Origin: Betaproteobacteria bacterium TMED41
GTDB lineage: Bacteria; Pseudomonadota; Gammaproteobacteria; Burkholderiales; Burkholderiaceae_A
Length of the DNA: 19,311 bases
Reading direction: 5' to 3'
NCBI GenBank assembly: GCA_002167365.1
Contig: NHCU01000023.1
Span: forward strand, 2,459 to 21,769
The notes beneath the pieces were generated by a model, which ran no database searches, was not told where the DNA came from, and saw nothing but the letters and a program-made list of their open reading frames with translations. Numbering within the stretch: the stretch's first letter is position 1; every line of letters starts with the position of its first letter. Made by a program: the position numbers and the translations under genes. Of the stretch, positions 6,369 through 13,264 are shown one piece after another.

Positions 6369-7754
6369 ATGAAAATCGCAATAATAGGTGCGGGTTGGGC
6401 AGGTCTGTCTTGCGCGCAAAAAATCAAAGAACTTGACTCATCTAGTGAAATCACAATTTTTGAGTCTGCCCGTGATGCAGGAGGAAGAGCAAAGGGTCTA
6501 AATTGGAAACTCTCAAACGGGGAAACAGTTAATATTGATAATGGGCAACATTTTGTAATTGGAGCATATGAAAATACCATTACTTTGCTGAAAAAAACAA
6601 ATTCACCACAATGGTCAGAAAATATTTTTACTTGGAATTTTTCAAACATTGATAGCAACAATAAAATATATAAAAAATTTGAGTTAAGTATGAATTGTTT
6701 TTTTTTAAATTTGTTTCTCTCTAGAAATAAATGGCCGAGGTATTGGTATTTTTCCTTGTTTATTTCTTGGCTTTTGATCAAATTAACATTTATAAAAAAC
6801 AAAGGAACTGCCAAAGATTGGCTATCCAAAGCATTTCAACCCAAGAAATTACAAGAAGTTTTTTGGCGACCTTTTATTGAATCAACAACTAACACTGATT
6901 GGAGAGAGGCAAGTGCTGAATCTTTAGTTACTATTTTGAGGGAATGTTTTATTGACTTTCCAAGATCAATAACAATTCTCCATCCAAAAGTAAATCTATC
7001 TAAAAGCGGAGTAAATTTCATAGTTAAGTATCTTAAAAAAAACGGTGTTAATTTTCGTTTTGGCAACACCATTTCGAGCATCAAAAAAAAAGATACTTTT
7101 TTTTCTTGTGTCAATAACAAGAAACTTGAATATGACAAATTTGACAACGTTATTTTAGCTCTTCCTTCATTTTCTGCTCAAAAACTATGGGAGAAGAGTA
7201 ATTTCATCGAAACTTCCGAATCCAGAAATTGGGTACTTAAAAAAACTAGAGGAATAAATACTCTATGGATTGCACTTCCGAGTAATTATAAAAGGATAAA
7301 AAAAATTTCAAATAAAAACTATTGGGAAATCAGACAATTATCTAAACTGCATAATGAAAGTTTTTTTGTAATAATCGAACGTCCTTTAGATCAAAATCGA
7401 CAAATTATTTCAATTGTTCATAGTGCAATTGATTTTAAAACGATAGGTATTCAAAAAAGAAACTTTGAAAAAATTAAAATTGCCGCTGAGGGATATTTAA
7501 AATCTATGTTTGACCTATCCCTTAAGAATTGTGAATACAAATTAATTACCGAAAAAAGAGCAACTTTTGCATGTCAAAGTCAACTATCCGACGCAAAAAA
7601 ACTTTGGGGCAATATGCATACTGGCAAAAAAGGAATTTGGCGATGCTCTGATGATTGTATCTATGGATTCCCATCAACAATTGAATCAGCAGTCATTTCC
7701 GGCTTAAATGTTGCGGAGTCATTAATGGTCAAAGAAAATCAAGAACATCTCTGA
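6369..7754 (+). CDS. hpnE: HpnE, hydroxysqualene dehydroxylase (FAD-dependent)
   Basis: HpnE belongs to the FAD-dependent amine oxidase/desaturase superfamily and reductively removes the hydroxyl of hydroxysqualene to give squalene. The 461-residue protein starts with a Rossmann dinucleotide-binding motif, GAGWAG at 7-12. It continues with the GG doublet region (DAGGRAKG) and ends with the superfamily's C-terminal FAD segment (GFPSTIESAVISGLNVAES). AGG five bases before the ATG supports the start. The gene is richer in A and T than its neighbours and holds several homopolymers (9 T at 6698-6706; 9 A at 7083-7091; 8 T at 7097-7104), yet the frame is intact. Its 3' end overlaps the convergent radA by 26 bases. 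The closest alternative, a carotenoid desaturase or other amine oxidase, is less likely next to hpnCD. Confidence 0.93.
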   Translation: MKIAIIGAGWAGLSCAQKIKELDSSSEITIFESARDAGGRAKGLNWKLSNGETVNIDNGQHFVIGAYENTITLLKKTNSPQWSENIFTWNFSNIDSNNKIYKKFELSMNCFFLNLFLSRNKWPRYWYFSLFISWLLIKLTFIKNKGTAKDWLSKAFQPKKLQEVFWRPFIESTTNTDWREASAESLVTILRECFIDFPRSITILHPKVNLSKSGVNFIVKYLKKNGVNFRFGNTISSIKKKDTFFSCVNNKKLEYDKFDNVILALPSFSAQKLWEKSNFIETSESRNWVLKKTRGINTLWIALPSNYKRIKKISNKNYWEIRQLSKLHNESFFVIIERPLDQNRQIISIVHSAIDFKTIGIQKRNFEKIKIAAEGYLKSMFDLSLKNCEYKLITEKRATFACQSQLSDAKKLWGNMHTGKKGIWRCSDDCIYGFPSTIESAVISGLNVAESLMVKENQEHL

Positions 7755-9111
7755 TTTGGCTGATTCCAGTCAATTTTATGTTTGGAATTTTTTGCTTTGG
7801 AAGATTTGCTTTGGGAATTATTGCTTGAGTAAAACCCAACTTGGCTGCCTCTTTGATTCTATCAAAACCCCTTGAACAAGGTCTAATTTCACCTGATAGC
7901 CCAATTTCTCCGAAGGCTACTAATCCATCTGGCAAAGATTTTGATTTAATAGATGAAATAATCGATAAGAGGATCGAGAGATCAGCTGAAGGTTCGGTTA
8001 TTTTTAATCCCCCAACTGCATTTACGTATACATCTTGGTCGAAGCAACTAATTTCACAGTGTCTTTGCAACACAGCCAACAACATTGGAAGACGTTGAGC
8101 ATCAAGTCCTAGACAAAATCGTCTAGGATTGTTTGTATGATTTTTGTCAACTAGCGCTTGTATCTCTAAAAGCATTGGACGGGTAGCCTCTTGACTTGCA
8201 AAAACACATGTTCCAGGTCTAAGCTTTTTTTGTATTTCAGAATCTTTGTCTGAAAACGTACTATCTGTTAAAAAGAGTGCGGAAGGATTTGTAACTTCTT
8301 TCAATCCTTTTGTACTCATTGAAAATACTCCTATTTCATTTATTGCTCCAAATCTATTTTTTACGCTTCTAACAATTCTAAAACGTGAACTGGAATCCCC
8401 TTCAAAATACACTACAGCATCAACCATATGTTCTAAAACCCTTGGCCCGGCCAAATTACCTTCTTTGTTCACATGACCAATCAGAAATAGTGTGCTTGCA
8501 GTCCTTTTTGCCCAGTTTGTGAGTTTTGCCGCACAATCTCTTATCTGAGCAACTGATCCTGCAGATGATGCCGAATTCTGATCAAATACAGTTTGAATAG
8601 AATCCATCACCAGGACAGAGGGATTAGTCAATCGACAAGCTTCAAGAATATGTCCCAATCTGGTTTCCGAAATTATTTTTATTTTTTTTAATTTTGTTGA
8701 ATTTATTTCTAACCTGCTCGCTCGAAGTGCAACTTGTTCTAATGATTCTTCACCCGAAACATACAATACAGAGTTATTTGGAGTGCTTTGGGATAGGTTG
8801 GATAGTGCTTGTAACAATAGTGTAGACTTCCCAACACCCGGATCACCTCCAATTAAAACAACTTCACCCGACACTAAACCACCACCTAACACTCTATCGA
8901 ATTCTGATAACCCAGTTGTGATTCTTTTGTTGGGTCTTATCTCAATGTTTGACAACAATTGAACTTCATCTTTGTCAAAAACATCCGTTAAAAAATTACT
9001 TCCGTTTTCAACAACATTTATTGAATTCCAAGTTTGACAATCTGTACATTGGCCATGCCATTTGGAAAAAGTAGCATTGCAATTTGAACAATAAAATTTT
9101 TGCTTTTTCAT
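7729..9111 (-). CDS. radA: RadA (Sms), DNA repair and branch-migration ATPase
   Basis: RadA is a hexameric DnaB/RecA-like motor that helps process recombination intermediates. The 460-residue protein has the full layout. The N-terminal C4 zinc finger is Cys8, Cys11, Cys22, Cys25. Walker A GGDPGVGKST is at 88-97 and Walker B LVMDSIQT at 167-174. The RadA-specific KNRFG motif is at 251-255. The C-terminal Lon-like domain ends with the conserved GEIGLSGEIRP region. The ATG shares one base with the alr stop (TAATG), so radA is probably translated by reinitiation after alr; no separate Shine-Dalgarno sequence is visible. Its 3' end runs into the last codons of hpnE on the other strand. Confidence 0.97.
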   Translation of the reverse strand: MKKQKFYCSNCNATFSKWHGQCTDCQTWNSINVVENGSNFLTDVFDKDEVQLLSNIEIRPNKRITTGLSEFDRVLGGGLVSGEVVLIGGDPGVGKSTLLLQALSNLSQSTPNNSVLYVSGEESLEQVALRASRLEINSTKLKKIKIISETRLGHILEACRLTNPSVLVMDSIQTVFDQNSASSAGSVAQIRDCAAKLTNWAKRTASTLFLIGHVNKEGNLAGPRVLEHMVDAVVYFEGDSSSRFRIVRSVKNRFGAINEIGVFSMSTKGLKEVTNPSALFLTDSTFSDKDSEIQKKLRPGTCVFASQEATRPMLLEIQALVDKNHTNNPRRFCLGLDAQRLPMLLAVLQRHCEISCFDQDVYVNAVGGLKITEPSADLSILLSIISSIKSKSLPDGLVAFGEIGLSGEIRPCSRGFDRIKEAAKLGFTQAIIPKANLPKQKIPNIKLTGISQIRDVLDFL

Positions 9112-10232
9112 TAAGTGGCAATGATAGTTCTTCTCACTCTTGCTGTTACACCAGTAAATAACTCATAACAAAGGCGATTACTAGCTTGTGCAATTTCGAT
9201 CGCAGATACAGAATTACCCCAACATTCAACTGGAGTTCCTATCTTTGCATCAGGGCAGTTTGTTAAATCTATTGTGATTAAGTCCATTGAAACAACACCT
9301 ATGAGATTGCATTTTTTATTTCCCACCAGAATGGGTGTGCCACTCTGAGCACTTCGAGGATACCCATCGGCGTAACCTATTGCGGCAACTCCAACACGAA
9401 TTGATGAATTGCTTTTATAAGCGGTTCCATATCCAACATATTCGTTTTTCCTAATAGATTGAATTCCCACAATCTCTGTAGATAATGTCTGGGTTGGTAG
9501 CAAAGATTTTAAAACTTTTTCAATTTTTGAATTGGGCTTGTTTGAAGATGGAGACCCATAAAGAAGAATTCCAGGCCTTACCCAATCCGAATTATTTTCA
9601 GGAGAACATACCAAGGCAGAAGAGTTTGAAAGACTAATTAATTCCCCAGGAATATAATTTAAATGCTCCAGACTAATTTGAAAAATATTTGAGGGTATTT
9701 GGCAACCATTTGGTTGGTCAGCACTTGCAAAATGTGTAAGCCATCTAAGACCATTTTTATTAATTACTTTTTTCCTCAATAAATTTAAATTATCACTAAT
9801 TTTTTTTAATTTATTTTTGCTCATTGTTTGTGTATTAAAGCCCAATCTGTTCATACCAGAATTAATTTTTATCCAAATTCCGGTTAGATGGCCTTTAAAA
9901 TTAAGACACCAATCAAGTTGGTCCTCGTTATGAATTACCATTTCTAATTTTAAATTTTCAGCCTCTTCAAGTTCTCGTTCATTAAACACTCCCTCGAGCA
10001 AAAGCAATGGTTTATTCCAACCCAAATGTCTCGCTTCATATGCTTCTTCTATCTCAAGTAATGCGAGTCCATCAGCCTCTGAAAACCCTCTAATAGCGCT
10101 GTCGATTCCATGACCATACCCACCTGCTTTGACACAAGCCCAAATCCTAGATTTATCTGAAAGATTACGAACTTGGACTAAATTTTTGGTTAAATTTTGC
10201 TGAAGAATGGTTAATGTCGCTGGTCTACTCAT
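9111..10232 (-). CDS. alr: Alanine racemase (PLP-dependent)
   Basis: Alr interconverts L- and D-alanine, providing D-alanine for peptidoglycan. The 373-residue protein is normal in length. The PLP-binding Lys35 lies in KAGGYGHG; most homologues read KANAYGHG, so two positions next to the catalytic lysine differ. The catalytic tyrosine of the second domain is Tyr268 in VGYGTAY. It is followed by the family-typical GYADGYPR, then SMD. Fold type III (TIM barrel plus beta domain) is expected. No Shine-Dalgarno sequence is seen before the ATG. It is divergent from lplT across about 50 bases and is the first gene of an alr-radA unit. Confidence 0.96.
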   Translation of the reverse strand: MSRPATLTILQQNLTKNLVQVRNLSDKSRIWACVKAGGYGHGIDSAIRGFSEADGLALLEIEEAYEARHLGWNKPLLLLEGVFNERELEEAENLKLEMVIHNEDQLDWCLNFKGHLTGIWIKINSGMNRLGFNTQTMSKNKLKKISDNLNLLRKKVINKNGLRWLTHFASADQPNGCQIPSNIFQISLEHLNYIPGELISLSNSSALVCSPENNSDWVRPGILLYGSPSSNKPNSKIEKVLKSLLPTQTLSTEIVGIQSIRKNEYVGYGTAYKSNSSIRVGVAAIGYADGYPRSAQSGTPILVGNKKCNLIGVVSMDLITIDLTNCPDAKIGTPVECWGNSVSAIEIAQASNRLCYELFTGVTARVRRTIIAT

Positions 10233-10286
10233 TTATTATTCAATGTATTTCGTGCTTTAATCAAGTATCTATTTTAAGGCATGAAT
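10233..10286. promoter_or_regulatory. Short divergent region between alr and lplT
   Basis: Fifty-four AT-rich bases separate the two opposed start codons, so the promoters of both genes must lie here or reach into the genes. I could not assign convincing -10 and -35 pairs. AAGG at 10276-10279 is the likely ribosome-binding site of lplT. Confidence 0.35.
10276..10279 (+). promoter_or_regulatory. AAGG ribosome-binding site that decides the lplT start
   Basis: AAGG is seven bases before the ATG at 10287 and only one base before the ATG at 10281. This favours the downstream start, which shortens the protein by two residues. Confidence 0.5.
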
Positions 10287-11561
10287 ATGAAACGGGGCTT
10301 TTATACAATAATTACAGCACAATTTTTTTCCTCATTAGCAGATAATGCATTATTAATTGCGGCAATCGCAGTACTCATTGAAATGTCTGCCCCAGAATGG
10401 ATGCGGCCTCTACTTAAGCTTTTTTTTACCATTTCGTACGTTATGCTCGCTCCATTTGTTGGAACAATCGCTGATTCTATTCCAAAAGGGAGAGTAATGT
10501 TTTTAACTAACAATATAAAAATATTCGGTTGCCTTTTGTTTTTCTTTCATGTTCATCCACTTATTGCTTATGCTATTGTAGGATTTGGCGCAGCATCGTA
10601 TTCTCCTGCAAAGTACGGAATATTAACCGAATTATTACCCCCCGAAAAATTGATTATAGCCAATAGTTGGATAGAGTCTGCAACAGTAATATCTATTCTA
10701 CTTGGTACTCTTTTAGGTGGCTTGTTGATAAGTCCCAATCTATCATCCATTATTTTAAATACAAATGTCTCAATTTACTTGAAACTCTCAAATCCTTCGG
10801 AGGCCGCTCTGTTGGTTATTTGTTTAATATATTTAACAGCATCAATTATAAATTTTGCTATACCCAAAACGGGAGCAATCTATAAAAAACAGTCTTTAAA
10901 CCCTTTACTTTTGACGAGTAAATTTTTTAAAAATAATTTATTTTTATGGAAAGATAAATTGGGGCAAATCTCGTTAAGTGTAACAACATTGTTTTGGGGA
11001 GCAGGTGCAACACTGCAATTTATTGTACTTCAATGGGCTGAGGCACGTTTGGGAATGAGTTTAGATAAAGCAGCTATGCTACAAGGAGTAGTAGCAGTTG
11101 GAATAATCTTTGGTGCCATAATTGTTGCTGGTGGTGTGAGTTTAAAAAATTCTCTCAGAGTTTTACCTATGGGAGTTGTTCTTGGATTAATAATACCTGC
11201 TATGACTTTAATATCAAGCCTTGAAATTGCGGTCGTTCTTTTGATCGTAGTCGGAGCTCTCGGAGGTGCCTTTGTTGTCCCCATGAATGCACTTCTTCAA
11301 CATAGAGGACATGTAATCTTATCAGCAGGTCAATCAATAGCTGCCCAGAACTTTAATGAAAATGCTAATGTTTTATTTATGCTTGGAATATACTCTCTCA
11401 TGATCTACTTCGAACTTTCAATTAACAAGATAATATGGGTTTTTGGTTTATTTTTAGCCATTACTATGGCAATGGTTATTAAAAGATATAAAACTAGCAA
11501 ACAAAATCACAATTTGACAAAGCTCATTGGGGATAAAAGATCTGCAACAATGCAAAATTAA
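10287..11561 (+). CDS. lplT: LplT-type lysophospholipid transporter (major facilitator superfamily)
   Basis: This is a polytopic inner-membrane protein of the major facilitator superfamily. LplT of Escherichia coli flips lysophospholipids inward for re-acylation by Aas. The N-terminus AQFFSSLADNALLIAAIAVL is the hallmark of betaproteobacterial LplT. Later segments include APFVGTIADSIPKG (the loop between helices 2 and 3), GFGAASYSPAKYGIL and GALGGAFVVPMNALLQHRG. About ten to twelve hydrophobic helices can be counted. Two ATGs occur at 10281 and 10287. The second is chosen because AAGG lies seven bases before it but only one base before the first, and because it gives the familiar MKRGFYTI start. 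No Aas acyltransferase is adjacent or fused, so the substrate is inferred from family only. Confidence 0.88.
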   Translation: MKRGFYTIITAQFFSSLADNALLIAAIAVLIEMSAPEWMRPLLKLFFTISYVMLAPFVGTIADSIPKGRVMFLTNNIKIFGCLLFFFHVHPLIAYAIVGFGAASYSPAKYGILTELLPPEKLIIANSWIESATVISILLGTLLGGLLISPNLSSIILNTNVSIYLKLSNPSEAALLVICLIYLTASIINFAIPKTGAIYKKQSLNPLLLTSKFFKNNLFLWKDKLGQISLSVTTLFWGAGATLQFIVLQWAEARLGMSLDKAAMLQGVVAVGIIFGAIIVAGGVSLKNSLRVLPMGVVLGLIIPAMTLISSLEIAVVLLIVVGALGGAFVVPMNALLQHRGHVILSAGQSIAAQNFNENANVLFMLGIYSLMIYFELSINKIIWVFGLFLAITMAMVIKRYKTSKQNHNLTKLIGDKRSATMQN

Positions 11562-11938
11562 AAACTTTCATTAAATGCCCTTTTCATGGAAATCAAAATA
11601 ATCCACGCTTTGGCCTTCAGGGATGAATCGGCTAATATTTGACTAGGGTGTGGACAGATAAAAAAACTTACATCATTGTTTGAATCAAGATTTTTATTCG
11701 TCAAAACAAATATTTTTGATTTTGAGTAATTGAAAAAATTTTCCTCCGAAAAATTATCAATCAACTTTATTTGATCTTTGTCTACAAATATGCTGATTGA
11801 GAAAAGCATATTTTTCAACAAAATCAAACCTTCATTAGAAAGGTTATCAAATGAAATTATTAATTTTGGATTGTAGTTTTTTTTTTCAAACCATAACTCT
11901 TTAATACCCAATAAACTTAGTGTTAGTTCCTTTGACAT
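11558..11938 (-). CDS. holD: Probable DNA polymerase III psi subunit (HolD-like), divergent
   Basis: The 126-residue product resembles HolD, which bridges the clamp loader to chi and SSB. The N-terminal LSLLGIKELWF matches the psi pattern L-x-x-L-G-I-x-x-W seen in E. coli HolD. The C-terminal region (about 96-122) has the psi-like pattern of a Pro, a Leu-Ala/Arg-Asp/Asn stretch, then an Ala-Trp helix (PSQILADSSLKAKAWIIL). It lies eight bases from the rimI part of the neighbouring gene; E. coli has the adjacent pair holD-rimI, which supports the call. Between these ends the sequence is poorly conserved and AT-rich, with a run of 10 A near codon 20. No Shine-Dalgarno sequence is visible. It overlaps the lplT stop by four bases on the opposite strand. 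An alternative is a truncated relative of the uracil-DNA glycosylase that many Burkholderiales carry after rimI; no glycosylase motif is present. Confidence 0.6.
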   Translation of the reverse strand: MSKELTLSLLGIKELWFEKKNYNPKLIISFDNLSNEGLILLKNMLFSISIFVDKDQIKLIDNFSEENFFNYSKSKIFVLTNKNLDSNNDVSFFICPHPSQILADSSLKAKAWIILISMKRAFNESF

Positions 11939-11946
11939 TATTGAAT

Positions 11947-13245
11947 TTAAATAAACCTGGATTTACTTTGAAGAATTAATCTTTTCATCACTAGAGCATC
12001 TTCTCTTCCATTAAAAGTTGAGTAATAATTTTTTCTTCTGCCTACAATTTCAAATCCGTTTCTACCGTACAAATTGATTGCAGATTTGTTGCTTGGCCTT
12101 ACTTCTAAAAAAACTGATCTAAGATCATATTCTCCAAGTGACGCTAAAAGCCTTGAAAGCATCCATTTACCCAGACCTCGTCTTTGTCTGCCTTTTGCTA
12201 TAGTAAAATTTAATATATGACACTCATTTTCAACTTTCATCCAAATAAAATATCCTACTAGTAAAGAATTATTTATTAATTTTCTACAAACGTAATTTGA
12301 ATTTAAAGAATCTTGAAAATTTTTCATGCTCCAACCAAATTGATATGTGTCCTGCTCTATCGAAGTAACAGTATCAAGATCTGATTCATCAAAAGATTCA
12401 ATAATAAGTGAAGGATTTTTTTTTCTCTCAAGAATTGTTTGAGCAACTTGGTCTCTGACGTAAAGTGGGTGAACCTCATTGGCTTTTTTCCAAGTTACAT
12501 TTTCGTTGTAAACACATAACAAAGCTGCCCATCCAGACAAAAACAAATTGTTTTGGGGGGATATAACTTTTATTTCACCATAGTTAGGTAATTTGAAATC
12601 AGCTATGTTTGGACACTTTAAAATACTAACCGAACTATTTGAATTTCGAATTTTTAATGATTGATTATCAAAAATAGTTGGTTCCTCATGTATTGAAAAG
12701 TTCCATCGGAAATTTGCAGAATCAATTTTTTTTGGACAATTTAATTTTCCTTCAAATTTTTTTGATTCCCATCTCTTACATAATACTCTTGCCAAAAAAA
12801 ACTCTTCTAGTCTTGCGTCAATAATTACATCTAAAAAAAAGGAGTCTTGTTGTGCTTCTTGTTTTTTATTATTGAACAGCCAGGCAAAAGCATACACTTC
12901 AAAGGCACTTATGCTTACCACAGGGCAATCAAGGCCATGAGCTAACCCCTGTACAAATCCATTTGTAACTCGCAACCCAGTAAATGAACCAGGCCCACTT
13001 ACCAGAATAATCCCCTTTAAATCTATTGGAGTGAATGAAAAATTGGATAATAATTTTTTAATTAATGGCAAGATACTTGACGAATATTTTGATTCTTGAG
13101 TAGCTTGTTCATTGGAAATTAAAACTTTCTTATCATCAACTACTAATGCAACAGAGGGATTAAAACCTAACCCTTCAATAGCAACCCATGGCTTGTCAGG
13201 TTTATTACTAGCGTTAATTTCGACCAACTTTTTTCTTTCAATCAT
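11947..13245 (-). CDS. tsaB-rimI: Fused TsaB (tRNA t6A synthesis) and RimI (ribosomal protein S18 N-acetyltransferase)
   Basis: One 432-residue frame joins two proteins that are usually separate. Residues about 18-275 are TsaB, the non-catalytic ASKHA-fold partner of TsaD in threonylcarbamoyl-adenosine (t6A37) tRNA modification. The signature is SGPGSFTGLR at 83-92, followed by GLAHGLDCPVVSIS; the usual AIDTS start reads AIEGL here. Residues about 283-428 are a GNAT acetyltransferase. The acetyl-CoA loop RRGLGK is at 355-360, followed by LEVRPSNKSAINLYGRNGF, characteristic of RimI, which acetylates the N-terminal alanine of ribosomal protein S18. No internal stop or good internal start separates them. 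It lies 19 bases after ispDF and 8 bases before the HolD-like gene, so all three are probably cotranscribed. The stretch between the modules is poorly conserved. Confidence 0.9.
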   Translation of the reverse strand: MIERKKLVEINASNKPDKPWVAIEGLGFNPSVALVVDDKKVLISNEQATQESKYSSSILPLIKKLLSNFSFTPIDLKGIILVSGPGSFTGLRVTNGFVQGLAHGLDCPVVSISAFEVYAFAWLFNNKKQEAQQDSFFLDVIIDARLEEFFLARVLCKRWESKKFEGKLNCPKKIDSANFRWNFSIHEEPTIFDNQSLKIRNSNSSVSILKCPNIADFKLPNYGEIKVISPQNNLFLSGWAALLCVYNENVTWKKANEVHPLYVRDQVAQTILERKKNPSLIIESFDESDLDTVTSIEQDTYQFGWSMKNFQDSLNSNYVCRKLINNSLLVGYFIWMKVENECHILNFTIAKGRQRRGLGKWMLSRLLASLGEYDLRSVFLEVRPSNKSAINLYGRNGFEIVGRRKNYYSTFNGREDALVMKRLILQSKSRFI

Positions 13246-13264
13246 AATACCGGCTCAATATCAT

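Noticed and set aside
6272..6829. Open frame of 185 codons on the minus strand across the hpnD-hpnE junction
   Set aside because: It lies opposite two well-supported genes, has low-complexity hydrophobic and Phe/Lys-rich content typical of antisense AT-rich DNA, and shows no family motif.
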